A DNA stretch of 64,000 nucleotides from Paraspadella gotoi (Eukaryota > Chaetognatha), in assembly GCA_051294375.1 (NCBI GenBank), contig CM119271.1, forward strand, positions 2,606,090 through 2,670,089. The letters are read 5' to 3'. Shown in pieces: positions 21,011 through 31,746 of this stretch. Every line of letters begins with the position of its first letter. Position 1 is the stretch's first letter. The position numbers and the translations under genes were made by a program. Under the pieces are notes generated by a model. It had not been told where the DNA came from, made no database searches, and saw only the letters and a list, made by a program, of their open reading frames with translations.

Positions 21011-21177
21011 TGGGAAGCGGGAAAGAGAATGAATCTTCATGTCTTTTCCTTGAGTTTCAAAATGAAATAAAATTCAAAATATTTTCTTCTTTGTACCGAC
21101 ATCCGTGTTTGATGGAGAGAGAATGAAAAAAGAGAGAGAAGAGATAGAGAGAGAGAGAGAGCGAGAGAGACGAGAGA

Positions 21178-21208
<31 letters not shown>

Positions 21209-21510
21209 CGAAGAGAAAAAAAGAAGACGGAGAAGAATAACTCGAATTGAAATAATTTTTTTTTCGGTACGGGATAACTTTTTTTTTATTGGCGGCAACG
21301 AAAATAAACACGAGGTCGGATCGTAAAAAAAGCATCAAAAGAGATTTGTTTAAAAAAACAAAACAAGAAAAAACCAAAGAGAGAATGAGAGAGATAGAGA
21401 GAGAGAGAGAGAGAAATAAAATCTCAGTCTACGTTGTGCTACATTGTCATCGAAGCTAACCCGAATTTTTTCTTTCCATGATTCATTTAAAAAAAGACGG
21501 CGAGTTGTCG
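18529..21510. repeat. Second, indel-rich copy of the GPCR 3' segment
   Basis: This matches 15138-18470 in order and orientation but with many one-base insertions and deletions. The exon 5 copy is frameshifted. The exon 6 copy (about 19768-20120) keeps most of the TM7 coding sequence. The differences are mostly single-base indels and not substitutions, which looks like poorly corrected long-read sequence. With the 25-N gap between the copies, unmerged overlapping contig ends are the simplest explanation. A real duplication is possible but less likely. Confidence 0.8.
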
Positions 21511-21950
21511 GGAGTTCAAATTTTAAAGGAAGATAGTTACAGTTTTGATGATCAACAGATTTGGATTTTAGAGAAAAGAAGAAAGAGATTAAGAAAAAAA
21601 AAAAAAAAAAAAAGGTTTAAAAGAAAAGAGAGAAAAAAAAAAGAAAATAAAGGAAAGAACGTGACTTGAAACGAATCGAAATCGAAAAATGATGGAAAAA
21701 ACATGAAAAATTTAATTTCGCGGAAATCTTGGACAAAAAAATAAACAATTCTTGTTATAAACTAAAAAAACCTGAGCTCCGAACAGATATAAAACGTTTT
21801 TAATCTTTTCTAAGAAGGATAAAACATTTTTTTCAATAATCTCATCTGAGAGCGCGAGCTATTTTTGAAATTATTCTTGGCGACCTCTTGTCCGATTTGT
21901 CTGAGAAAGAATGCAGTAAAAATTCTTTAATCATTCAAGGGTTATACGTA

Positions 21951-22004
<54 letters not shown>

Positions 22005-22380
22005 AAATTGAGTTTGAAGTGAATAATTTTTAAAAAGAAGAACGAAATCACGACGACGACGACGACGACGACGACGACCTTTCAATTCGAGGGTGGCATT
22101 TGCTCGTCGTCCACACACATGATTTCGAATGACGCAGCGCGTGATCGATCCCGAGCGCCTGCTCTTCCTCTTCCTCCTCCTCCTCCTCTTCCACCTTTCT
22201 AACCCTCTTTAAAAATAGAATGAAATACTTAAGGGAGTGGTCTTTTCGTACAATTGAAACATTCTTTGAAATATTATGCCACTTCATTGATAATGAAGCC
22301 AGGTACTCTGGGAGTGAATAAACGAGACTGCGAGAGAGTCTTGATTGAAAGCTTGCAGGGACTTGCTATGTCATTATCTT
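21511..22380. other. Intergenic DNA with microsatellites
   Basis: AT-rich sequence with (CT)n at 21956-22001 and a (GAC)n block at 22049-22078. A short plus-strand frame at 22130 begins MTQRVIDPERLLFLFL and looks signal-peptide-like, but it stops after 27 codons with no GT donor. I see no supported gene. Confidence 0.5.
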
Positions 22381-22565
22381 GATGGAGGCCTTAAAACACC
22401 AAAGCCTGTCCAAAGTCAGGGGCAAGATAGCTTATTTAGTAAATGAATAGAAAATTTTTATATTGGTTGTGCCAATTTGTTATATATCGAAAAGGGATGC
22501 CAATAATAAATGTTAAATGTTCAGGAAAAACTGTGTAGGAGCTTTTCTGCTGCAGGCAGCTATTC

Positions 22566-22573
22566 GTCATGAC
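22566..22573. repeat. Target-site duplication, left copy (gtcatgac)
   Basis: The 8-bp sequence gtcatgac directly precedes the left terminal inverted repeat, and an identical copy follows the right one at 31104-31111. It fits the nTnnnnAn preference of Ac-type hAT transposases. The octamer is itself a palindrome. Confidence 0.8.
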
Positions 22574-25500
22574 TAGTGTTCCGATAACCGTTAACTGTTA
22601 ACGGTTATTAACGGTAAAATTATTTTAACTTAACCGTTAATATATTTTTTACGGTTAAATTCGGTTAATTCTCACAATGTGATTCTCTTCATTTTTGGTA
22701 TGAAATCTTTAAATTTAAAAAAAACCTATTTTTTTTCGTCTTCTCTTATTCTCCTATCCCTTCTCACCATATTTTTACCCTCTCTCTCTTCTCCACTTTT
22801 TCCCCTGCTTTGTTATTTTCTTCTTTTTTTTCTATCCTCATCTCTCTCTTATTCTTTCTTCCCTTTATTATCTCTCCTGTTCCTTTTTTTTTCTTTTTCA
22901 CTTTTCCCCTTCTTTTCTTTCCCCTTTTTTTTTCTCCTTTTTTCGCCCTTTGCTTTTACCCTTTTCCTTTTTTTTGCCCTTTCAGCAATATATATATTCA
23001 ATTAGCTAAAAATAAATAATCCCTCTTATTTTACTTTTTCTCTCTTTTCTTTCCCTATTTAAAATTAACAAAGAAGCAAATGAATAAAAACCATGAATGA
23101 AAAAAATGAATGAAAAACCAAATAAAATGTTTTTTTAATTTAAAAAATTAATATAGAAGGAACCAATCTTAAAAAAGACATATAAAAAAGAATAATGATG
23201 ATATACTTTTTAATTAAACTGAAAAATATATTTATTAATCAATAAAATATTTTGATCAATCGAAATCAACCAGTCTATCAATAAATTAAAATTCATATTT
23301 ATATTTATCGTCAATACCATTGGTCATAGTATTAGAAAGACTAACAACAGAAAACAAGCGTTTAAGAAACTAACACTACAAAATAATGAGGAAGAGAGAA
23401 GTAGAGAAAGAAAAGGAAAGCAAAAGAGAGAAGAGAAAACAAAATATAGAATAGAATTTGATGATATCCTTTCGTTTCGTTGTGTTATGAGATTAGTGTA
23501 CTATCCTCCCTGCACGATGGACTCACCTGCTCTGGATAAGAGATGGGCGCAAGGGCGAGGATCGGCACGCGATGCAAGGTGGTAACACCGCAGCCGAAAA
23601 AAGAGGGGGGTGGGGTGGGGGATCAAAATAGTGCAAACCAAAACACAATGTAATAAAGATTGTAATACTCCACCTTCAGTAACCTATTCATCCGCCAACG
23701 AGAAACCTCAACTCACCTCCGCAGTTGATTCCAATCCTGCATGAAGGATAGATGTACTATCTCCCCTCACGATAGGGGATCACTTCAACCGTGCTTTCTG
23801 GATAAGAATGGGCGCAAGGGCCCGTGCCTCCGAGCCCAGCCTATTCCGCTTCCCCACTGACCTGCGGAGGGACGATCCGACCCATACCTTCATCCATACC
23901 TCACCCAGGTCTAAAACGCACGCCTATGTGCCTCCCTCATTCTGCAGTTCGTATAATAAAAGCTGCCATTATGCCTAGGACGCGTATCTTGCGGCAGTGT
24001 CTGACGCCGCTTGAAGCAAATCCCGGATGCGAGAGGACTATACCAGATCCAGACGCACCTGGAGAGACTCGTCGCAAACTATCGTATCAGTGCCGTGAAA
24101 ACCTGCGCCAGTATGGCCCGAACGACAATGATCACATGACATCCCTGCTCCGAGGCGCCAAGCAATGAGAACGATGTAAAGGCGCAACCAGCACGTGATC
24201 CATGAGCGGAATAGTCGCGATACAGGAAATATCTCCTCAGTAGAGACTAATGCGCGAAGGCGCTGCGTGGTATTCGCCTGAAGAAAGGGGCAGCGACACT
24301 TTTCATGAGTCGGAGGTTTCGTTGAGCCGAAAGAGGAACTGTCGTGACCTCACGTCAAGCCCATGAGACTTGCAGCAGAGACATAGCAGTCCAAAGCTGA
24401 AAACAGCGACAGAGGAGTGCTCCTCTGGAACCTTTGGGTATGGACCGACGGAGATCCCCGCTGCTCTCCCGTGATCGTCTCGATCGCTTGATAACATAGA
24501 TATCATGTCAAAAGTAGGGAACCACATTCTAGACGCGTACACATCTTTCCCAAATTGGACTTTCCAAATTCACCGCACGATTCGCCGGCAACCACTGAGT
24601 AGAAAAAATGCAGATAGTTGAACGCACGAATTGATATCCGGGAGAAAGGCCGTCTCCGATGGGCATGCATATAATAAGCGTAACGGGAAATTTCCGGATG
24701 CCGGCACACGCAGCTGTCGTGGAAAAATAGTGGCGGCGACCTGGCGTGCAGTAATCCTTGCCTTGCGTTGTCTCGATAGAAGAAGCCTTGAGCATTTCTG
24801 CAATGTGCCAACGCAAGGATTCGAGTCAATTGGTCGGAGAAAATCCCCACAACGACCTACAGCGTTAAATGTGCCAGCGCACGAAGTGGCCAATAATGAG
24901 TCTACTGCTTCCGGAAGCGAGCACTGTACAGAGGCAGCCACAAATTTCGAATCCCATGAGTCCGATGAATTGCGCAAACCCGGTACATGAACCTGATACG
25001 ACCATCCACTATATCCGAGATGTATAAAAACTCAAACTCCTCATCGTGCGGACGCGAAGCGTAGATTTGGATGAAGTTGTTTCCAGGAAGTCAGAAATCT
25101 TGCGTTAGTTTTTGATTTTTCTTTCACCTATGCGGGTCCTTCCAACATGCCACAGAGCCTGATTGCGTCCTCAACGTAGCTAACCATCAGCTAATTCCAA
25201 ACAGTAAGCGCGCTGTGAAGGACATTTAAGGACTAAACGTAAACTCATGAACTGTCTCACCTAAATACTTTTGCATCACGCCCGAGCGTTAAATGAACAT
25301 GTTCGCATAGACTCAACGTGGTTCTATCGTATCATTCGAATTGACAGGACCAATCGCTGTCCTCGCATAACCGGCGTAAGGGTTTCTTACACACAAATAC
25401 TTGACATTCAAAGTCTAGGTTTCCTGTCTGGCAAACCCCAGAGATCAGCGGATTCGCTCGCAAGCCTCCATGGCGTTCAGCTAAAGAACACAGACGTTGT

Positions 25501-25849
25501 GAGAGAAATGACTTGCGCGAAGCTTCAGCTTTAACCTCTTGATCGGGAAACATCATTTAATCCCGGATGAATGAACGCACCGTTCGAAGTGGCAATGAGC
25601 GAGCTGCTGACTTGCCTTCGTGCAACGCGAATGAAATGGGAGCCCCTGATAGGCAAACAGAGAGACGCCAAAATGGGTTGTGGCGCATGAGTTACTCCTG
25701 GAAGGTCCGAACATTGAGTCTGAGCAAGCATGATATGCGTAGAGTGATGCCAACCCGGATGGTGATGGGCCCTGCGTGAGGGAAACAACGCACATTCGTA
25801 CATGAGTGCCAAAACCAATGGAGGAGCGCATTCGGGCATGATGGCCCGC

Positions 25850-27200
25850 CTAGATGGTAATGTTAAGTGGCACCATATCACTGGGTGCCGAGACGGAGGG
25901 AACGCTGATCAGGACAAAGGGCTTACGAGGTTGAAGCGCATGGGGCCCGAGACGTAGGCTGTCAGGGAGAACTGAGAACAGCCGTACACATTCTCCCCAC
26001 TCGATAAGAAGGCTTAATGATGTGAGCGTATCTGACGAAGGATGGGAATGCATATAACGTGCCTTCAGACGAGGCTGTGCAAAAACTTCAACAAGCTGCC
26101 AGCGCCTGGACAGGGTAGAGGCGAGAAAAAGGGTTAGCCTGGAGCCATCTGGACGACAAAAGCAATGGAGCAGAGCCATGAGATCAGATGCAGAGGCCCA
26201 AAGCTTCTGCCAAACTTTGGCTCGAAGACGGTGCTGAGAGTGCCGAGTCCGAACGTTGCGCAATACGCAAATGGGCAGATCGCTCAGGTTTTGGTCCGTG
26301 GACCACACCGCAGTGAGTTTATTATGGCATCTCACCTCCAGCGGAAAGCAAAAATATGCGAGCGCAGAAACACCAACTATAGTCTGCGTGAGGAAGCTCG
26401 CAGGCCAGTCCAAGCATGGCAAAGGCCCTGATTGTCGACTGCCGACATCCCACTCGTCTTTCCCACATATGGTCCGCAATCGATTGGAGCGCAAAAAACA
26501 GCGCCAAATGCCCTGGTGGCCAACTATCTGTCATTGCCATTGTAGTTGCCTGACCAGTACATCCGCATTTAGAACTAAGGGGCCAGAGGAGAAGGGATCA
26601 CATTGGCCCGCCCAGGCAAAGCCGAGGCCGATCGGTGATAAAAGACAAGAGCCGATGTAGCTGCTCATGTCGAAAAGGATACGGTACGACCAGGAGTTCC
26701 AGGAAGGACCCAGGAATGAAATCTCATCAAGGTTCTTTAGACAACCCTCGTGTCGAACTACATCCGTGTGACTGGCCATCGCCTCTTTGACAGTGAAGCG
26801 TGAAAAAGAGAGGAGGCTCGTGAATACCAGGCGGAGGCTGTCTTGCATTGCCAACAAAGGACTGCGATTCGATGGAGCGTGGCCGAGGCCACGATCGAAG
26901 CCAACTTATCTTCGCAGAAGACTGAATTTTCGGTCGAACTTTTCCGGTAAAAAACTAGAGAGACGTTGCGCCGTCAATCCCAAAGCCGAGGTGGACAATA
27001 CGCCCTGGACTGGAAGGAGCATTGGCTTTTACTGCGGGGAGATGACAATATGCTCCAATTTTGCTGAGGCGTACAGAAGGCAGTAGTATGCGCGAACAGC
27101 CCGAGAGTAATAGGGAGTCCTGAGTGCTTCGGTCATTATCATGCAGAGGCTTGATTCGTGGGGCCAGTCCCACGAACCTTGGTCACGGTCGATCCACAGT
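25850..27200 (-). pseudogene. Broken reverse-transcriptase / RNase H region of the nested retroelement
   Basis: A minus-strand frame ends with GRIVHLGFGID near 27000-26970. This matches the FLGF-x-I-D block that follows the reverse-transcriptase palm in DIRS and related elements, and after a frame change FLPEKFDRKF follows, like the usual LPxxK continuation. Downstream frames (26857-26531 and 26494-25850) run through the spacing expected for RNase H and the following connector. The YxDD motif and the catalytic Asp/Glu residues of RNase H cannot be identified. The copy is clearly inactive. Confidence 0.35.
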
Positions 27201-30200
27201 TCGCTATGGACTTCGCGAGCCCGAAGCCCAATCAGACAAGGGCAGAGCCAGTGGCTCGAGTAGACGAAGCGCCTAGTTCTTCACCCAAATGGAAGTGCTT
27301 GTATGTCGCCCAAAACCAAAATCCAGCCCACTCAGAAACCACAATAGTGAAAGATTCAGGCGTCAGCGGCGACATGTTTGTAGCCTGAACATCATTCGTA
27401 CGCAAGTGAAAAAAAAAGTATCTTGTGTAGAACTCGCACGATGTCAGCAAGCTTGCTTAGGGTGAAGCGTCGGTACGCAGAAGCAGTGTTAACCCTTTCA
27501 TTGACAGGATCAGCCGCGCTTTGATGGTTCAACTGGAAGCGCATTTGATCACATCGCGGCGGAGGGTCAATTCCAACACGACCCAGACATTTCGACACAC
27601 TCCCCTCTCGCAGCCGTCTGCAAATTGTCTGAGAGACGAATATCCTTGAACTCCAGACAGATTGGGCCGAGCGTTCTGAAAATACATCTCTGGGCTGGCA
27701 TGGTCGAAGCCCTGAATGTCACTGCCATTGTACTCCCCTCATAGTACTAATAAACAGCGCAACGGAATTGCTTACGCCTCCCGAATCCATGGCACATCCG
27801 TGTTCGTAAAGCGGATGGTCTGCCTATGAGTTTATTCCATGCCCCGAGGGTAGTAGTTCCGTCGCAGATTCCACTCCTGAAGGAACTCGGGCGCACGCAG
27901 ACGTTACCACTAAAATCTGGAAGTTTTCCAGACCAGCGAGTTACTGACGAGGGCAAAGGAAGATTGCAAAGTCAGGAGGAGGGCGCGGTGAGCTCGACAT
28001 TCTTATTTACATGTCGCCATATCCCACACTGTCTGAAGGCGGCCCAGACGGAGTGCATGCCAGAAAGGATCGAAGTTGTCAAACGGTGATGCGGACGGTC
28101 GAGTAAAAGCGCGACGACGTCATAGTGGGCCAACATGCCTGAGCGCGGATAAGAACTGGTCTTAAACCATAAGAACCGGCGTAAGAACATTTATTGTAGC
28201 AAAGAGCAACCTGCATGCCCTACAGTTCAAGCCAGCGGTCCCACTTAATGCCTCGGCCGCACCAGCGCCCAGTCAGTGTGGTGGCTTGCAGGACCCCACA
28301 GGTCCACAGGCCTGTTGCTATTGACTAATGCCCAAGACCCTAATGCTCATCTTGGACCACTCGTCGAGCCACCTGGACCAAGAGCCCTCAGTCTCAAATG
28401 ACCGAGTCTCGCAGGGCTCGCACGGCAAGCGCCACTGGCTCAAGCTAGAGTGCCAAGAGCACCCAAGGCCACTCATTCGGAAGGGCATTGAACAGAAGAG
28501 CCCTACGTCTCTGCGAACAACCCCACAGTGGTCCTGCAACTCCTGAGCAATGGCCCTACCAATGGCACTGAACGCTGCACACGAGGCTGTTCCCCTTGGG
28601 ATGTAGCAGGGCGTTGATACAAGACCATGCTCTCTATGCGACAACCCCATAAGGATCCGCGATCCTAAACGGCAGCCCTCCCTGGCTGAAATGGGGCACC
28701 ATCTAAGATCGCCCGCCCGGTTGGGACTGATTGTCGCAAGCAAATATGCATATGCGTTCATTGACCCTAACAGAAGCCCTAACAGCTTGTGGGGGGGGGG
28801 GTCTCTTCAGAGCCCTAAGTACTCTCAGGAGGGAAATTGCCCACCGTGCGGGCCGGCGCATCAAGCCAAGAACCCTTTGTCTCAAGAAATGACCCATGTG
28901 GGTCCTCAGACCCATCGCAGAACATCCCCCAAGAACTACAAAGTCTTGGGGTAATGAAGTCACACCAGCAGTGGCCTTAGAGCCCTAGATCTCAAGGCGG
29001 CAACACCTGTGTCGCGTCAATGGCCCGAAGCCCAAAAGTCATTCCTGCTGAATGACATATTCGGTTTCCTGTGCCCCACTGGTCCCGCGGACTCCTACTC
29101 TTGCAAACTCTATAGGCCCTTGAGGCCTAGAAAGGATAGGTTGCAGTCCCACTGGCCTACCCGCCGGATCACTCTAGTAAACCCTGCTTAGGTTACGAAG
29201 GGGTGGACTTGACCTATGATAGTAGTTACACGCAGGTACTTTTAGTATCCAACACGGGTGCGTAGAGTTTGGACAGTAAAGCTGAGGCCGTGGCACCTCC
29301 CAAATGGTACCTGTCTAACAAAGCCCCAACAAAGGAATCAAAGAATTGCAAAGAAACAAAAATGTCAAACTTTAGCGAATAACAAACATAGAAAATTTAT
29401 ATCAATCCGTTTATGATACTGCTTGGCGCGGGGCAGGCGAATCTGTCGACATATGCCCAACACGAGACAATAACATTGTGTCTGACTTTGTGGCTCGAAT
29501 TATGCATCTCAGCGTATGCGCCGAGCGATTCTCGGCTTGCGCGAACGAGGTTGGCCCCTTGGGCTTAGCGGCGCGAACCACCTGACCCCACTGCGGGAAC
29601 GAAGGGCTGCAGTCGCTTTGTCTGCCGACGAAGGCCTTTGCCACACGCCTGGAGGTCTCAGAGGATGCAAGAGCCTGACAACTACTCACAGGACAATGGC
29701 AGCAGTGCCATCCAAACCCAAGAGGCATTGACCGTCTTGGCCTCTTGATCAAGTTGTTTCAAATCAAATCTAAAGCGTCGCGCACAGCCTGCAGCTGCGG
29801 GAAAGATCCGGCGTGAGGCAGCACGTTTTAGTTGGACAGCATGTTAAAACCAACAAGTCTCGTAGCCAGAAAATCATCGTTCTGCGGGTCTTAGTGCGAC
29901 AAATGCCCACTATATCAGAGCGCAAGCTCTTTCATTTCGCTGTATGTGCGAAATTATATTCATCTATTCATATCTCAATAAGCAAACACTAACCTCAGAG
30001 GCGATTTTATAAAAGGTACGGGTGAAGCATTTGTCATCCCCTTTCTCTGATTTGGCTCTCGCTTCGCCTTCGCTCCTCAGATGAGTCAGGAGCGGAGAGG
30101 TCCTCAGATGAAGCGTCATCATAAATCACTGGTTTCTTGACTTTCTCTGATAACCTTGGGCGAAACGGTCGCCGACGATGGGTGGTAACCGCGACGTCGG

Positions 30201-30203
30201 CGC

Positions 30204-30641
30204 TTAGGAACAGGCTGAAGCTGACGTAGAGGCGCGGTGCCCCAGCAGATGAAGCCGACCTCTTGGCTGGCACTGTACCGCCGGAGCCGTCGGACAGCCG
30301 CTACGAACACGCAAAAAAATCATCGCGACATAAACGGCGAATAGCCCCTTCAGCTTCGTGATCTCAAACTTTAAACAAGCGTGGCACCCCTCTGACCCTG
30401 AGGATTTCCTCAATCTGTTTGAAGCACACCTCTCATCAGGATCATCGGGGTCACAGCAGCCGAAACATGTCCAGAGAATCGCATCACTTGTTGAACCAAT
30501 GTATTGACAGTATCGAGAGAAAGTCCTAATGAATGAAAAACTGATTGGATCTCCGATCCAGGGAAATATCGCCGTAAGGCTTCTGTAATCAGAACTAATG
30601 AGCGTGATGGCGTCATTGACGCGCTTGTGGCTAGAAGCCAT
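30204..30641 (-). pseudogene. Gag-like first reading frame of the nested retroelement, frameshifted
   Basis: This is the first frame after repeat A1 on the minus strand and begins MASSHKRVNDAITLI. About 40 codons later the better-looking sequence continues in another frame, and a third frame near 30273-30034 gives a basic segment followed by an acidic Ser/Asp/Glu-rich tail. A basic-then-acidic first protein is common for Gag of such elements, but there is no diagnostic motif. The role is inferred from position only. Confidence 0.3.
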
Positions 30642-30839
30642 GATCTAAGTTGAGGTCTGAACTGAAATCTAAATAAAAGGGATGAGCAAACAAAACAAAC
30701 AAACAGGCAAGAAATGAGTTTCTTCTTAGGGTTGCAACAGGGTTGAGCGTAGGCGACCAGAAGAAACGTTGAGGCACGAACGATGAAACCTCAACTCACC
30801 CTCGCAGTTGATTCCATCCTGCATGAAGGATAGCAAAAA

Positions 30840-30960
30840 TATTGTTTTGTTACAACACAACAACAATTTTATTATGACATAAAAAACAGACATGTTTCGA
30901 CTCTGTTTCAAGTCTTTATCAGCGCATTCAAGAGCCAGAGTTAAAGAGAAAATACCAATA
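30840..30960 (-). repeat. Short repeat with a degenerate hammerhead-ribozyme-like core, copy 1
   Basis: On the minus strand the core at 30886-30926 reads ctgataa, then a 4-bp stem (gact...agtc), then cgaaacatgtc. This matches the hammerhead layout CUGANGA-stem II-GAAA with the very short stem III (ac-at-gu) reported for Penelope-like elements and animal retrozymes. The base equivalent to catalytic G8 is A, so this copy should not cleave. An A-rich stretch with acaacaacaa precedes it on the plus strand, as in the copies at 32050 and 63885. Confidence 0.4.
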
Positions 30961-31103
30961 AATACTTAGTTTTTTTTAAATCTAAATAGTTAATTATAAA
31001 GTTAAATTATAAAATTAACCGATCTTAACGGTTAACCGTAAAAATGTTAGTTTTAGCGGTTAAGCGGAATCCTAACAATAATTATACGTATATCGGAACT
31101 CTA

Positions 31104-31111
31104 GTCATGAC
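31104..31111. repeat. Target-site duplication, right copy (gtcatgac)
   Basis: Identical to the octamer at 22566-22573; it directly follows the right end of the hAT-type element. Confidence 0.8.
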
Positions 31112-31339
31112 CGAATCAAGAGAGTGCATGAAATTGGTACAAAAATTATCCATTAATTCAATAAATAAGTGATCTTGTCTACTGACTTTGGACAGGCGGT
31201 GATATAAGTGTTTTTTCAAAAATTGTAGTAAAACGTTTATTAACGACTTCACAGTTCACACTTCACACTTTACAGTTCACACCTGCCCCTGTCCTGTCCC
31301 CACTAAAACCCCTCATTCTTACCCCCTCGATTTTCCAAG

Positions 31340-31551
31340 GAGCGACGGCCACGCCCATCGATGGACTCGTCAACGTCGGCATCGTCGTCGTCGTCATCGC
31401 CGTCGTCGTCGTCGTCGTCGTCGTCCTCGCAGGTATTAGGAAATCAAACGACGGAAACTTCGATGTCATCGCTTTTGACAAGAAATTCCAATGGATCGAG
31501 GAAAGTGTGAAAGTTCACGTGAAGGATCACAGGAGTCCATTTAATCCATGA
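31340..31551 (+). CDS. Terminal exon of an unidentified single-pass membrane protein
   Basis: After a pyrimidine-rich tract and the acceptor ttttccaag, an open frame of 70 codons begins in phase 2 and ends at TGA 31549-31551. An AATAAA follows 80 bp later (31631-31636). It encodes ATPIDGLVNVG, then an extremely Val-rich hydrophobic helix of about 22 residues (VVVVIAVVVVVVVV), then a charged tail of about 40 residues ending HRSPFNP. This is the arrangement expected at the C-terminus of a type I membrane protein. The helix is written almost entirely in GTC codons, so it coincides with a (GTC)n microsatellite. Upstream exons were not found; they may lie beyond the transposon nest. It converges tail-to-tail with the gene at 31747-36638. 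No family is recognisable. Confidence 0.45.
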
Positions 31552-31630
31552 CATTTTTAAAAAAAGTCAAGTCATCTTCTGGCTAAACTTTGTTGAGCTA
31601 TTGCTTATTTCAACAAAAAAATTAATCTTG

Positions 31631-31668
31631 AATAAAAAAACGAATTTAATTATATATGCGTATTTATT
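31631..31668. promoter_or_regulatory. Convergent polyadenylation signals
   Basis: AATAAA at 31631-31636 serves the plus-strand exon ending at 31551. Its minus-strand counterpart at 31663-31668 (tttatt on the plus strand) serves the gene ending at 31747. The two are only about 30 bp apart, so the 3' untranslated regions probably overlap. Confidence 0.5.
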
Positions 31669-31746
31669 AAATTCTTGAACGGAACAGTTAAAAATTAAAA
31701 CAATATAAATACTAATAGTTTATATTTCGTCACAAAGCCGACGTCT

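Larger units (their letters stand above)
23500..30832 (-). mobile_element. Decayed DIRS-order (Ngaro/PAT-like) retroelement nested in the hAT
   Basis: Read on the minus strand, repeat A1 (about 30832-30784) starts the element. Near the 3' end come B1 (about 23822-23752), A2 (23750-23701) and B2 (about 23565-23500). A contains gagttgaggtttc and ggaatcaactgcg; B contains cccttgcgcccat and cttatccaga. This A1-body-B1-A2-B2 order of split direct repeats is known from Ngaro and PAT-like tyrosine-recombinase retroelements. The body lacks the simple repeats so common elsewhere and has a higher GC content. Only broken reading frames remain: a gag-like start near 30641, and reverse-transcriptase/RNase-H-like remnants at about 27200-25850. 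I found no convincing tyrosine recombinase. No target-site duplication is seen at its ends, as expected for this order. Confidence 0.5.
22574..31103. mobile_element. hAT-type DNA transposon, 8.5 kb including a nested insertion
   Basis: The left end reads tagtgttccgata and the right end, reversed, reads tagagttccgata. Both fit the hAT terminal consensus YARNG. Sub-terminal DNA on both sides is full of ttaaccgttaacgg-type motifs, which resemble transposase-binding repeats. The element is bounded by identical 8-bp duplications. No hAT transposase (no DDE or hATC dimerisation region) is visible, so it is non-autonomous or gutted. The left arm (to about 23500) includes a pyrimidine-rich stretch at 22730-23060, and most of the remainder is a second element inserted at about 23500-30832. 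Confidence 0.75.
22390..31210. mobile_element. Outer inverted-repeat element that carries the hAT insertion
   Basis: Outside the hAT ends there is a second pair of inverted repeats. The string gcctgtccaaagtcag occurs at 22404-22419, and its reverse complement lies at 31182-31197. Similarity continues inward for roughly 70 bp on both sides (caagat, cttattta, aattttt, ccaattt). If the hAT element is removed, the two arms would lie about 300 bp apart, the size of a small fold-back or MITE. The family is unknown and its outer ends are not clear. Confidence 0.5.

Noticed and set aside
22127-22210. Signal-peptide-like start (MTQRVIDPERLLFLFL) that might be exon 1 of the membrane protein ending at 31551
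   Set aside because: The frame stops after 27 codons and has no GT donor before the stop; the Leu run comes from a CTC/CTT repeat.
28260-29200. Recurring agagccct/aatggccct words inside the nested retroelement, at first read as a tandem repeat or array
   Set aside because: The distances between the words are irregular and there is no conserved spacer, so this is neither a satellite nor a CRISPR array.
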